Counted from the first letter of the stretch, positions 25,401 through 40,250 are shown. The stretch: DNA of 64,000 nucleotides from Bursaphelenchus xylophilus (GCA_904066235.2 CAJFCV020000006.1:4216001-4280000), one strand, 5' to 3'. Program-made: numbers and translations. The notes: generated by a model from the letters alone, not told the origin.

Positions 25401-28400
25401 GTTTGCTCTGGTACGAGCGCCGTTTGACTCCAAAAAAGGTGAGACTTGCAATACTCAAATTTCATTCAGTCTTGTTTCGAATGGTATAGGTCGCGTTGCT
25501 ACACTCCGACATCTCTAATTTACTTTTTTTCATAACCGGTGCCTAGTATAATATCAGATTGTTTCCTCTGGTACGAGCGCCGTTTGACTCCAAAAAAGGT
25601 GAAACTTGCAATATTAAAATTTCGTTCAGTCTTGTTTCGAGTGGTATAGGTCGCGTTGCTACACTCCGACATCTCTAATTTACTTTTTTTCATAACCGGT
25701 GCCTAGTATAATATCAGATTGTTTGCTCTGGTACGAGCGCCGTTTGACTCCAAAAAAGGTGAAACTTGCAATATTAAAATTTCGTTCAGTCTTGTTTCGA
25801 GTGGTATAGGTCGCGTTGCTACACTCCGACATCTCTAATTTACTTTTTTTCATAACCGGTGCCTAGTATAATATCAGATTGTTTGCTCTGGTACGAGCGC
25901 CGTTTGACTCCAAAAAAGGTGAGACTTGCAATACTCAAATTTCATTCAGTCTTGTTTCGAATGGTATAGGTCGCGTTGCAACACTCCGACATCTCTAATT
26001 TACTTTTTTTCATAACCGGTGCCTAGTATAATATCAGATTGTTTGCTCTGGTACGAGCGCCGTTTGACTCCAAAAAAGGTGAAACTTGCAATATTAAAAT
26101 TTCATTCAGTTTTGTTTCGAATGGTATAGGTCGCGTTGCTACACTCCGACATCTCTAATTTACTTTTTTTCATAACCGGTGCCTAGTATAATATCAGATT
26201 GTTTCCTCTGGTACGAGCGCCGTTTGACTCCAAAAAAGGTGAAACTTGCAATATTAAAATTTCGTTCAGTCTTGTTTCGAATGGTATAGGTCGCGTTGCT
26301 ACACTCCGACATCTCTAATTTACTTTTTTTCATAACCGGTGCCTAGTATAATATCAGATTGTTTCCTCTGGTACGAGCGCCGTTTGACTCCAAAAAAGGT
26401 GAAACTTGCAATATTAAAATTTCGTTCAGTCTTGTTTCGAGTGGTATAGGTCGCGTTGCTACACTCCGACATCTCTAATTTACTTTTTTTCATAACCGGT
26501 GCCTAGTATAATATCAGATTGTTTGCTCTGGTACGGGCGCAATTTGATTGCAAAAAAGGTGAAACTTGCAATATTAAAATTTCGTTCAGTCTTGTTTCGA
26601 GTGGTATAGGTCGCGTTGCTACACTCCGACATCTCTAATTTACTTTTTTTCATAACCGGTGCCTAGTATAATATCAGATTGTTTGCTCTGGTACGTGCGC
26701 AATTTGATTGCAAAAAAGGGGAAACTTGCAATATTAAAATTTCGTTCAGTCTTGTTTCGAGTGGTATAGGTCGCGTTGCTACACTCCGACATCTCTAATT
26801 TACTTTTTTTCATAACCGGTGCCTAGTACAATATCAGATTGTTTGCTCTGGTACGAGCGCCGTTTGACTCCAAAAAAGGTGAAACTTGCAATATTAAAAT
26901 TTCGTTCAGTCTTGTTTCGAATGGTATAGGTCGCGTTGCTACACTCCGACATCTCTAATTTACTTTTTTTCATAACCGGTGCCTAGTACAATATCAGATT
27001 GTTTGCTCTGGTACGTGCGCCGTTTGACTCCAAAAAAGGTGAGACTTGCAATACTCAAATTTCATTCAGTCTTGTTTCGAATGGTATAGGTCGCGTTGCT
27101 ACACTCCGACATCTCTAATTTACTTTTTTTCATAACCGGTGCCTAGTATAATATCAGATTGTTTGCTCTGGTACGGGCGCAATTTGATTGCAAAAAGGGG
27201 AAACTTGCAATATTAAAATTTCGTTCAGTCTTGTTTCGAGCGGTATAGGTCGCGTTGCTACACTCCGACATCTCTAATTTACTTTTTTTCATAACCGGTG
27301 CCTAGTACAATATCAGATTGTTTGCTCTGGTACGAGCGCCGTTTGACTCCAAAAAAGGTGAAACTTGCAATATTAAAATTTCATTCAGTCTTGTTTCGAA
27401 TGGTATAGGTCGCGTTGCTACACTCCGACATCTCTAATTTACTTTTTTCATAACCGGTGCCTAGTATAATATCAGATTGTTTGCTCTGGTACGGGCGCAA
27501 TTTGATTGCAAAAAAGGGAAACTTGCAATATTAAAATTTCGTTCAGTCTTGTTTCGAGCGGTATAGGTCGCGTTGCTACACTCCGACATCTCTAATTTAC
27601 TTTTTTCATAACCGGTGCCTAGTACAATATCAGATTGTTTGCTCTGGTACGAGCGCCGTTTGACTCCAAAAAAGGTGAAACTTGCAATATTAAAATTTCG
27701 TTCAGTCTTGTTTCGAATGGTATAGGTCGCGTTGCTACACTCCGACATCTCTAATTTACTTTTTTTCATAACCGGTGCCTAGTATAATATCAGATTGTTT
27801 GCTCTGGTACGAGCGCCGTTTGACTCCAAAAAAGGTGAAACTTGCAATATTAAAATTTCATTCAGTTTTGTTTCGAATGGTATAGGTCGCGTTGCAACAC
27901 TCCGACATCTCTAATTTACTTTTTTTCATAACCGGTGCCTAGTATAATATCAGATTGTTTGCTCTGGTACGAGCGCCGTTTGACTCCAAAAAAGGTGAAA
28001 CTTGCAATATTAAAATTTCATTCAGTTTTGTTTCGAATGGTATAGGTCGCGTTGCAACACTCCGACATCTCTAATTTACTTTTTTTCATAACCGGTGCCT
28101 AGTATAATATCAGATTGTTTGCTCTGGTACGAGCGCCGTTTGACTCCAAAAAAGGTGAGACTTGCAATACTCAAATTTCATTCAGTTTTGTTTCGAATGG
28201 TATAGGTCGCGTTGCAACACTCCGACATCTCTAATTTACTTTTTTTCATAACCGGTGCCTAGTATAATATCAGATTGTTTGCTCTGGTACGAGCGCCGTT
28301 TGACTCCAAAAAAGGTGAAACTTGCAATATTAAAATTTCATTCAGTTTTGTTTCGAATGGTATAGGTCGCGTTGCTACACTCCGACATCTCTAATTTACT

Positions 28401-31400
28401 TTTTTTCATAACCGGTGCCTAGTATAATATCAGATTGTTTCCTCTGGTACGAGCGCCGTTTGACTCCAAAAAAGGTGAAACTTGCAATATTAAAATTTCG
28501 TTCAGTCTTGTTTCGAATGGTATAGGTCGCGTTGCTACACTCCGACATCTCTAATTTACTTTTTTTCATAACCGGTGCCTAGTATAATATCAGATTGTTT
28601 CCTCTGGTACGAGCGCCGTTTGACTCCAAAAAAGGTGAAACTTGCAATATTAAAATTTCATTCAGTTTTGTTTCGAATGGTATAGGTCGCGTTGCAACAC
28701 TCCGACATCTCTAATTTACTTTTTTTCATAACCGGTGCCTAGTATAATATCAGATTGTTTGCTCTGGTACGAGCGCCGTTTGACTCCAAAAAAGGTGAAA
28801 CTTGCAATATTAAAATTTCATTCAGTTTTGTTTCGAATGGTATAGGTCGCGTTGCTACACTCCGACATCTCTAATTTACTTTTTTTCATAACCGGTGCCT
28901 AGTATAATATCAGATTGTTTCCTCTGGTACGAGCGCCGTTTGACTCCAAAAAAGGTGAAACTTGCAATATTAAAATTTCGTTCAGTCTTGTTTCGAATGG
29001 TATAGGTCGCGTTGCTACACTCCGACATCTCTAATTTACTTTTTTTCATAACCGGTGCCTAGTATAATATCAGATTGTTTCCTCTGGTACGAGCGCCGTT
29101 TGACTCCAAAAAAGGTGAAACTTGCAATATTAAAATTTCGTTCAGTCTTGTTTCGAGTGGTATAGGTCGCGTTGCTACACTCCGACATCTCTAATTTACT
29201 TTTTTTCATAACCGGTGCCTAGTATAATATCAGATTGTTTGCTCTGGTACGGGCGCAATTTGATTGCAAAAAAGGTGAAACTTGCAATATTAAAATTTCG
29301 TTCAGTCTTGTTTCGAGTGGTATAGGTCGCGTTGCTACACTCCGACATCTCTAATTTACTTTTTTTCATAACCGGTGCCTAGTATAATATCAGATTGTTT
29401 GCTCTGGTACGTGCGCAATTTGATTGCAAAAAAGGGGAAACTTGCAATATTAAAATTTCGTTCAGTCTTGTTTCGAGTGGTATAGGTCGCGTTGCTACAC
29501 TCCGACATCTCTAATTTACTTTTTTTCATAACCGGTGCCTAGTACAATATCAGATTGTTTGCTCTGGTACGAGCGCCGTTTGACTCCAAAAAAGGTGAAA
29601 CTTGCAATATTAAAATTTCGTTCAGTCTTGTTTCGAATGGTATAGGTCGCGTTGCTACACTCCGACATCTCTAATTTACTTTTTTTCATAACCGGTGCCT
29701 AGTATAATATCAGATTGTTTCCTCTGGTACGAGCGCCGTTTGACTCCAAAAAAGGTGAAACTTGCAATATTAAAATTTCGTTCAGTCTTGTTTCGAGTGG
29801 TATAGGTCGCGTTGCTACACTCCGACATCTCTAATTTACTTTTTTTCATAACCGGTGCCTAGTATAATATCAGATTGTTTGCTCTGGTACGAGCGCCGTT
29901 TGACTCCAAAAAAGGTGAAACTTGCAATATTAAAATTTCGTTCAGTCTTGTTTCGAGTGGTATAGGTCGCGTTGCTACACTCCGACATCTCTAATTTACT
30001 TTTTTTCATAACCGGTGCCTAGTATAATATCAGATTGTTTGCTCTGGTACGAGCGCCGTTTGACTCCAAAAAAGGTGAAACTTGCAATATTAAAATTTCA
30101 TTCAGTTTTGTTTCGAATGGTATAGGTCGCGTTGCTACACTCCGACATCTCTAATTTACTTTTTTTCATAACCGGTGCCTAGTATAATATCAGATTGTTT
30201 GCTCTGGTACGAGCGCCGTTTGACTCCAAAAAAGGTGAGACTTGCAATACTCAAATTTCATTCAGTCTTGTTTCGAATGGTATAGGTCGCGTTGCAACAC
30301 TCCGACATCTCTAATTTACTTTTTTTCATAACCGGTGCCTAGTATAATATCAGATTGTTTGCTCTGGTACGAGCGCCGTTTGACTCCAAAAAAGGTGAGA
30401 CTTGCAATACTCAAATTTCATTCAGTCTTGTTTCGAATGGTATAGGTCGCGTTGCTACACTCCGACATCTCTAATTTACTTTTTTTCATAACCGGTGCCT
30501 AGTATAATATCAGATTGTTTCCTCTGGTACGAGCGCCGTTTGACTCCAAAAAAGGTGAAACTTGCAATATTAAAATTTCGTTCAGTCTTGTTTCGAGTGG
30601 TATAGGTCGCGTTGCTACACTCCGACATCTCTAATTTACTTTTTTTCATAACCGGTGCCTAGTATAATATCAGATTGTTTGCTCTGGTACGAGCGCCGTT
30701 TGACTCCAAAAAGGTGAAACTTGCAATATTAAAATTTCGTTCAGTCTTGTTTCGAGTGGTATAGGTCGCGTTGCTACACTCCGACATCTCTAATTTACTT
30801 TTTTTCATAACCGGTGCCTAGTATAATATCAGATTGTTTGCTCTGGTACGAGCGCCGTTTGACTCCAAAAAAGGTGAGACTTGCAATACTCAAATTTCAT
30901 TCAGTCTTGTTTCGAATGGTATAGGTCGCGTTGCAACACTCCGACATCTCTAATTTACTTTTTTCATAACCGGTGCCTAGTATAATATCAGATTGTTTGC
31001 TCTGGTACGAGCGCCGTTTGACTCCAAAAAAGGTGAAACTTGCAATATTAAAATTTCATTCAGTTTTGTTTCGAATGGTATAGGTCGCGTTGCTACACTC
31101 CGACATCTCTAATTTACTTTTTTTCATAACCGGTGCCTAGTATAATATCAGATTGTTTCCTCTGGTACGAGCGCCGTTTGACTCCAAAAAAGGTGAAACT
31201 TGCAATATTAAAATTTCGTTCAGTCTTGTTTCGAATGGTATAGGTCGCGTTGCTACACTCCGACATCTCTAATTTACTTTTTTTCATAACCGGTGCCTAG
31301 TATAATATCAGATTGTTTCCTCTGGTACGAGCGCCGTTTGACTCCAAAAAAGGTGAAACTTGCAATATTAAAATTTCGTTCAGTCTTGTTTCGAGTGGTA

Positions 31401-31900
31401 TAGGTCGCGTTGCTACACTCCGACATCTCTAATTTACTTTTTTTCATAACCGGTGCCTAGTATAATATCAGATTGTTTGCTCTGGTACGGGCGCAATTTG
31501 ATTGCAAAAAAGGTGAAACTTGCAATATTAAAATTTCGTTCAGTCTTGTTTCGAGTGGTATAGGTCGCGTTGCTACACTCCGACATCTCTAATTTACTTT
31601 TTTTCATAACCGGTGCCTAGTATAATATCAGATTGTTTGCTCTGGTACGTGCGCAATTTGATTGCAAAAAAGGGGAAACTTGCAATATTAAAATTTCGTT
31701 CAGTCTTGTTTCGAGTGGTATAGGTCGCGTTGCTACACTCCGACATCTCTAATTTACTTTTTTCATAACCGGTGCCTAGTACAATATCAGATTGTTTGCT
31801 CTGGTACGAGCGCCGTTTGACTCCAAAAAAGGTGAAACTTGCAATATTAAAATTTCGTTCAGTCTTGTTTCGAATGGTATAGGTCGCGTTGCTACACTCC
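22500..31900 (+). repeat. higher-order duplication: about 4.45-kb block repeated at 4954-bp offset
   Basis: The variant TTTCCTCTGG occurs at 23487, 23647, 23967, 24127, 24765, 25565, 26205 and 26365, and again at 28441, 28601, 28921, 29081, 29721, 30521, 31159 and 31319. The offsets are all 4954 or 4956 bp, that is 31 monomers less a few single-base indels. Other diagnostic units (GTGAGACTT, GTACGTGCGCAATTTG, GTGCCTAGTACAAT) follow the same offset. The match starts near 22500/27455 and ends near 26950/31900, so about 28 monomers are duplicated with three intervening units. Confidence 0.85.
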
Positions 31901-34449
31901 GACATCTCTAATTTACTTTTTTTCATAACCGGTGCCTAGTATAATATCAGATTGTTTCCTCTGGTACGAGCGCCGTTTGACTCCAAAAAAGGTGAAACTT
32001 GCAATATTAAAATTTCGTTCAGTCTTGTTTCGAGTGGTATAGGTCGCGTTGCTACACTCCGACATCTCTAATTTACTTTTTTTCATAACCGGTGCCTAGT
32101 ACAATATCAGATTGTTTGCTCTGGTACGAGCGCCGTTTGACTCCAAAAAAGGTGAAACTTGCAATATTAAAATTTCGTTCAGTCTTGTTTCGAATGGTAT
32201 AGGTCGCGTTGCTACACTCCGACATCTCTAATTTACTTTTTTTCATAACCGGTGCCTAGTACAATATCAGATTGTTTGCTCTGGTACGAGCGCCGTTTGA
32301 CTCCAAAAAAGGTGAAACTTGCAATATTAAAATTTCGTTCAGTCTTGTTTCGAGTGGTATAGGTCGCGTTGCTACACTCCGACATCTCTAATTTACTTTT
32401 TTTCATAACCGGTGCCTAGTATAATATCAGATTGTTTGCTCTGGTACGAGCGCCGTTTGACTCCAAAAAAGGTGAAACTTGCAATATTAAAATTTCATTC
32501 AGTTTTGTTTCGAATGGTATAGGTCGCGTTGCTACACTCCGACATCTCTAATTTACTTTTTTCATAACCGGTGCCTAGTATAATATCAGATTGTTTGCTC
32601 TGGTACGAGCGCCGTTTGACTCCAAAAAAGGTGAGACTTGCAATACTCAAATTTCATTCAGTCTTGTTTCGAATGGTATAGGTCGCGTTGCTACACTCCG
32701 ACATCTCTAATTTACTTTTTTTCATAACCGGTGCCTAGTATAATATCAGATTGTTTGCTCTGGTACGTGCGCAATTTGATTGCAAAAAAGGGAAACTTGC
32801 AATATTAAAATTTCGTTCAGTCTTGTTTCGAGTCGTATAGGTCGCGTTGCTACACTCCGACATCTCTAATTTACTTTTTTTCATAACCGGTGCCTAGTAC
32901 AATATCAGATTGTTTGCTCTGGTACGAGCGCCGTTTGACTCCAAAAAAGGTGAAACTTGCAATATTAAAATTTCGTTCAGTCTTGTTTCGAATGGTATAG
33001 GTCACGTTGCTACACTCCGACATCTCTAATTTACTTTTTTTCATAACCGGTGCCTAGTATAATATCAGATTGTTTGCTCTGGTACGAGCGCCGTTTGACT
33101 CCAAAAAAGGTGAAACTTGCAATATTAAAATTTCGTTCAGTCTTGTTTCGAGTGGTATAGGTCGCGTTGCTACACTCCGACATCTCTAATTTACTTTTTT
33201 TCATAACCGGTGCCTAGTATAATATCAGATTGTTTGCTCTGGTACGAGCGCCGTTTGACTCCAAAAAAGGTGAAACTTGCAATATTAAAATTTCATTCAG
33301 CTTTGTTTCGAATGGTATAGGTCGCGTTGCTACACTCCGACATCTCTAATTTACTTTTTTTCATAACCGGTGCCTAGTATAATATCAGATTGTTTCCTCT
33401 GGTACGAGCGCCGTTTGACTCCAAAAAAGGTGAAACTTGCAATATTAAAATTTCGTTCAGTCTTGTTTCGAGTGGTATAGGTCGCGTTGCTACACTCCGA
33501 CATCTCTAATTTACTTTTTTCATAACCGGTGCCTAGTACAATATCAGATTGTTTGCTCTGGTACGAGCGCCGTTTGACTCCAAAAAAGGTGAAACTTGCA
33601 ATATTAAAATTTCGTTCAGTCTTGTTTCGAATGGTATAGGTCGCGTTGCTACACTCCGACATCTCTAATTTACTTTTTTCATAACCGGTGCCTAGTATAA
33701 TATCAGATTGTTTGCTCTGGTACGTGCGCAATTTGATTGCAAAAAAGGGGAAACTTGCAATATTAAAATTTCGTTCAGTCTTGTTTCGAGTGGTATAGGT
33801 CGCGTTGCTACACTCCGACATCTCTAATTTACTTTTTTTCATAACCGGTGCCTAGTACAATATCAGATTGTTTGCTCTGGTACGAGCGCCGTTTGACTCC
33901 AAAAAAGGTGAAACTTGCAATATTAAAATTTCGTTCAGTCTTGTTTCGAATGGTATAGGTCGCGTTGCTACACTCCGACATCTCTAATTTACTTTTTTTC
34001 ATAACCGGTGCCTAGTATAATATCAGATTGTTTCCTCTGGTACGAGCGCCGTTTGACTCCAAAAAAGGTGAAACTTGCAATATTAAAATTTCGTTCAGTC
34101 TTGTTTCGAGTGGTATAGGTCGCGTTGCTACACTCCGACATCTCTAATTTACTTTTTTTCATAACCGGTGCCTAGTACAATATCAGATTGTTTGCTCTGG
34201 TACGAGCGCCGTTTGACTCCAAAAAAGGTGAAACTTGCAATATTAAAATTTCGTTCAGTCTTGTTTCGAATGGTATAGGTCGCGTTGCTACACTCCGACA
34301 TCTCTAATTTACTTTTTTTCATAACCGGTGCCTAGTACAATATCAGATTGTTTGCTCTGGTACGAGCGCCGTTTGACTCCAAAAAAGGTGAAACTTGCAA
34401 TATTAAAATTTCGTTCAGTCTTGTTTCGAGTGGTATAGGTCGCGTTGCT

Positions 34450-37400
34450 ACACTCCGACATCTCTAATTTACTTTTTTTCATAACCGGTGCCTAGTATAA
34501 TATCAGATTGTTTGCTCTGGTACGAGCGCCGTTTGACTCCAAAAAAGGTGAAACTTGCAATATTAAAATTTCATTCAGTTTTGTTTCGAATGGTATAGGT
34601 CGCGTTGCTACACTCCGACATCTCTAATTTACTTTTTTTCATAACCGGTGCCTAGTATAATATCAGATTGTTTGCTCTGGTACGAGCGCCGTTTGACTCC
34701 AAAAAAGGTGAGACTTGCAATACTCAAATTTCATTCAGTCTTGTTTCGAATGGTATAGGTCGCGTTGCTACACTCCGACATCTCTAATTTACTTTTTTTC
34801 ATAACCGGTGCCTAGTATAATATCAGATTGTTTGCTCTGGTACGTGCGCAATTTGATTGCAAAAAAGGGGAAACTTGCAATATTAAAATTTCGTTCAGTC
34901 TTGTTTCGAGTCGTATAGGTCGCGTTGCTACACTCCGACATCTCTAATTTACTTTTTTTCATAACCGGTGCCTAGTACAATATCAGATTGTTTGCTCTGG
35001 TACGAGCGCCGTTTGACTCCAAAAAAGGTGAAACTTGCAATATTAAAATTTCGTTCAGTCTTGTTTCGAATGGTATAGGTCACGTTGCTACACTCCGACA
35101 TCTCTAATTTACTTTTTTTCATAACCGGTGCCTAGTATAATATCAGATTGTTTGCTCTGGTACGAGCGCCGTTTGACTCCAAAAAAGGTGAAACTTGCAA
35201 TATTAAAATTTCGTTCAGTCTTGTTTCGAGTGGTATAGGTCGCGTTGCTACACTCCGACATCTCTAATTTACTTTTTTTCATAACCGGTGCCTAGTATAA
35301 TATCAGATTGTTTGCTCTGGTACGAGCGCCGTTTGACTCCAAAAAAGGTGAAACTTGCAATATTAAAATTTCATTCAGTTTTGTTTCGAATGGTATAGGT
35401 CGCGTTGCTACACTCCGACATCTCTAATTTACTTTTTTTCATAACCGGTGCCTAGTATAATATCAGATTGTTTGCTCTGGTACGAGCGCCGTTTGACTCC
35501 AAAAAAGGTGAGACTTGCAATACTCAAATTTCATTCAGTCTTGTTTCGAATGGTATAGGTCGCGTTGCTACACTCCGACATCTCTAATTTACTTTTTTTC
35601 ATAACCGGTGCCTAGTATAATATCAGATTGTTTGCTCTGGTACGTGCGCAATTTGATTGCAAAAAAGGGGAAACTTGCAATATTAAAATTTCGTTCAGTC
35701 TTGTTTCGAGTCGTATAGGTCGCGTTGCTACACTCCGACATCTCTAATTTACTTTTTTTCATAACCGGTGCCTAGTACAATATCAGATTGTTTGCTCTGG
35801 TACGAGCGCCGTTTGACTCCAAAAAAGGTGAAACTTGCAATATTAAAATTTCGTTCAGTCTTGTTTCGAATGGTATAGGTCGCGTTGCTACACTCCGACA
35901 TCTCTAATTTACTTTTTTTCATAACCGGTGCCTAGTATAATATCAGATTGTTTGCTCTGGTACGAGCGCCGTTTGACTCCAAAAAAGGTGAAACTTGCAA
36001 TATTAAAATTTCATTCAGTTTTGTTTCGAATGGTATAGGTCGCGTTGCTACACTCCGACATCTCTAATTTACTTTTTTTCATAACCGGTGCCTAGTATAA
36101 TATCAGATTGTTTGCTCTGGTACGAGCGCCGTTTGACTCCAAAAAAGGTGAGACTTGCAATACTCAAATTTCATTCAGTCTTGTTTCGAATGGTATAGGT
36201 CGCGTTGCTACACTCCGACATCTCTAATTTACTTTTTTTCATAACCGGTGCCTAGTATAATATCAGATTGTTTGCTCTGGTACGAGCGCCGTTTGACTCC
36301 AAAAAAGGTGAAACTTGCAATATTAAAATTTCATTCAGTTTTGTTTCGAATGGTATAGGTCGCGTTGCTACACTCCGACATCTCTAATTTACTTTTTTTC
36401 ATAACCGGTGCCTAGTATAATATCAGATTGTTTGCTCTGGTACGTGCGCAATTTGATTGCAAAAAGGGGAAACTTGCAATATTAAAATTTCGTTCAGTCT
36501 TGTTTCGAGTCGTATAGGTCGCGTTGCTACACTCCGACATCTCTAATTTACTTTTTTTCATAACCGGTGCCTAGTACAATATCAGATTGTTTGCTCTGGT
36601 ACGAGCGCCGTTTGACTCCAAAAAAGGTGAAACTTGCAATATTAAAATTTCGTTCAGTCTTGTTTCGAATGGTATAGGTCACGTTGCTACACTCCGACAT
36701 CTCTAATTTACTTTTTTTCATAACCGGTGCCTAGTATAATATCAGATTGTTTGCTCTGGTACGAGCGCCGTTTGACTCCAAAAAAGGTGAAACTTGCAAT
36801 ATTAAAATTTCGTTCAGTCTTGTTTCGAGTGGTATAGGTCGCGTTGCTACACTCCGACATCTCTAATTTACTTTTTTTCATAACCGGTGCCTAGTATAAT
36901 ATCAGATTGTTTGCTCTGGTACGAGCGCCGTTTGACTCCAAAAAAGGTGAAACTTGCAATATTAAAATTTCATTCAGTTTTGTTTCGAATGGTATAGGTC
37001 GCGTTGCTACACTCCGACATCTCTAATTTACTTTTTTTCATAACCGGTGCCTAGTATAATATCAGATTGTTTGCTCTGGTACGAGCGCCGTTTGACTCCA
37101 AAAAAGGTGAGACTTGCAATACTCAAATTTCATTCAGTCTTGTTTCGAATGGTATAGGTCGCGTTGCTACACTCCGACATCTCTAATTTACTTTTTTTCA
37201 TAACCGGTGCCTAGTATAATATCAGATTGTTTGCTCTGGTACGTGCGCAATTTGATTGCAAAAAAGGGGAAACTTGCAATATTAAAATTTCGTTCAGTCT
37301 TGTTTCGAGTCGTATAGGTCGCGTTGCTACACTCCGACATCTCTAATTTACTTTTTTTCATAACCGGTGCCTAGTACAATATCAGATTGTTTGCTCTGGT

Positions 37401-37700
37401 ACGAGCGCCGTTTGACTCCAAAAAAGGTGAAACTTGCAATATTAAAATTTCGTTCAGTCTTGTTTCGAATGGTATAGGTCACGTTGCTACACTCCGACAT
37501 CTCTAATTTACTTTTTTTCATAACCGGTGCCTAGTATAATATCAGATTGTTTGCTCTGGTACGAGCGCCGTTTGACTCCAAAAAAGGTGAAACTTGCAAT
37601 ATTAAAATTTCGTTCAGTCTTGTTTCGAGTGGTATAGGTCGCGTTGCTACACTCCGACATCTCTAATTTACTTTTTTTCATAACCGGTGCCTAGTACAAT
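34450..37700 (+). repeat. 800-bp five-monomer higher-order repeat
   Basis: The rare variant GAGTCGTATAGG recurs at 34909, 35709, 36508 and 37308, spacings of 800, 799 and 800 bp (five monomers). Unit types cycle in nearly the same order, with one swapped unit in the 35.7-36.5 kb copy. An older copy of the marker is at 32831. Confidence 0.8.
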
Positions 37701-38989
37701 ATCAGATTGTTTGCTCTGGTACGAGCGCCGTTTGACTCCAAAAAAGGTGAAACTTGCAATATTAAAATTTCATTCAGTTTTGTTTCGAATGGTATAGGTC
37801 GCGTTGCAACACTCCGACATCTCTAATTTACTTTTTTTCATAACCGGTGCCTAGTATAATATCAGATTGTTTGCTCTGGTACGGGCGCAATTTGATTGCA
37901 AAAAAGGTGAAACTTGCAATATTAAAATTTCATTCAGTTTTGTTTCGAATGGTATAGGTCGCGTTGCAACACTCCGACATCTCTAATTTACTTTTTTTCA
38001 TAACCGGTGCCTAGTATAATATCAGATTGTTTGCTCTGGTACGAGCGCCGTTTGACTCCAAAAAAGGTGAAACTTGCAATATTAAAATTTCATTCAGTCT
38101 TGTTTCGAGTGGTATAGGTCGCGTTGCTACACTCCGACATCTCTAATTTACTTTTTTTCATAACCGGTGCCTAATATAATATCAGATTGTTTGCTCTGGT
38201 ACGAGCGCCGTTTGACTCCAAAAAAGGTGAAACTTGCAATATTAAAATCTCGTTCAGTCTTGTTTCGAATGGTATAGGTCGCGTTGCTACACTCCGACAT
38301 CTCTAATTTACTTTTTTTCATAACCGGTGCCTAGTATAATATCAGATTGTTTGCTCTGGTACGGGCGCAATTTGATTGCAAAAAAAGGGAAACTTGCAAT
38401 ATTAAAATTTCGTTCAGTCTTGTTTCGAGTGGTATAGGTCGCGTTGCTACACTCCGACATCTCTAATTTACTTTTTTTCATAACCGGTGCCTAATATAAT
38501 ATCAGATTGTTTGCTCTGGTACGAGCGCCGTTTGACTCCAAAAAAGGTGAAACTTGCAATATTAAAATCTCGTTCAGTCTTGTTTCGAATGGTATAGGTC
38601 GCGTTGCTACACTCCGACATCTCTAATTTACTTTTTTTCATAACCGGTGCCTAGTATAATATCAGATTGTTTGCTCTGGTACGAGCGCCGTTTGACTCCA
38701 AAAAAGGTGAAACTTGCAATATTAAAATTTCATTCAGTTTTGTTTCGAATGGTATAGGTCGCGTTGCAACACTCCGACATCTCTAATTTACTTTTTTTCA
38801 TAACCGGTGCCTAGTATAATATCAGATTGTTTGCTCTGGTACGGGCGCAATTTGATTGCAAAAAAGGTGAAACTTGCAATATTAAAATTTCATTCAGTCT
38901 TGTTTCGAATGGTATAGGTCGCGTTGCTACACTCCGACATCTCTAATTTACTTTTTTTCATAACCGGTGCCTAGTATAATATCAGATTG

Positions 38990-40250
38990 TTTGCTCTGGT
39001 ACGGGCGCAATTTGATTGCAAAAAAGGTGAAACTTGCAATATTAAAATTTCATTCAGTTTTGTTTCGAATGGTATAGGTCGCGTTGCTACACTCCGACAT
39101 CTCTAATTTACTTTTTTTCATAACCGGTGCCTAGTATAATATCAGATTATTTGCTCTGGTACGGGCGCAATTTGATTGCAAAAAAGGTGAAACTTGCAAT
39201 ATTAAAATTTCATTCAGTTTTGTTTCGAATGGTATAGGTCGCGTTGCTACACTCCGACATCTCTAATTTACTTTTTTTCATAACCGGTGCCTAGTATAAT
39301 ATCAGATTGTTTGCTCTGGTACGGGCGCAATTTGATTGCAAAAAAGGTGAAACTTGCAATATTAAAATTTCATTCAGTTTTGTTTCGAATGGTATAGGTC
39401 GCGTTGCTACACTCCGACATCTCTAATTTACTTTTTTTCATAACCGGTGCCTAGTATAATATCAGATTGTTTGCTCTGGTACGGGCGCAATTAGATTGCA
39501 AAAAAGGTGAAACTTGCAATATTAAAATTTCATTTAGTCTTGTTTCGAATGGTATAGGTCGCGTTGCTACACTCCGACATCTCTAATTTACTTTTTTTCA
39601 TAACCGGTGCCTAGTATAATATCAGATTGTTTGCTCTGGTACGGGCGCAATTTGATTGCAAAAAAGGTGAAACTTGCAATATTAAAATTTCATTCAGTTT
39701 TGTTTCGAATGGTATAGGTCGCGTTGCTACACTCCGACATCTCTAATTTACTTTTTTTCATAACCGGTGCCTAGTATAATATCAGATTATTTGCTCTGGT
39801 ACGGGCGCAATTTGATTGCAAAAAAGGTGAAACTTGCAATATTAAAATTTCATTCAGTTTTGTTTCGAATGGTATAGGTCGCGTTGCTACACTCCGACAT
39901 CTCTAATTTACTTTTTTTCATAACCGGTGCCTAGTATAATATCAGATTGTTTGCTCTGGTACGGGCGCAATTTGATTGCAAAAAAGGTGAAACTTGCAAT
40001 ATTAAAATTTCATTCAGTTTTGTTTCGAATGGTATAGGTCGCGTTGCTACACTCCGACATCTCTAATTTACTTTTTTTCATAACCGGTGCCTAGTATAAT
40101 ATCAGATTGTTTGCTCTGGTACGGGCGCAATTAGATTGCAAAAAAGGTGAAACTTGCAATATTAAAATTTCATTTAGTCTTGTTTCGAATGGTATAGGTC
40201 GCGTTGCTACACTCCGACATCTCTAATTTACTTTTTTCATAACCGGTGCC
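38990..40250 (+). repeat. 640-bp four-monomer higher-order repeat
   Basis: The variant ATCAGATTATTTGC occurs at 39141 and 39781, and GCAATTAGATTGC near 39487 and 40127, each pair 640 bp apart. This marks a duplication of a four-monomer block. Confidence 0.75.

Noticed and set aside
12206..33842. Minus-strand ORFs of 60-163 codons starting MKKSKLEMSEC within the array
   Set aside because: They are repeats of the same satellite unit and extend only where adjacent units are 159 bp (one T fewer), which keeps the frame by accident. Most units are 160 bp and close it.
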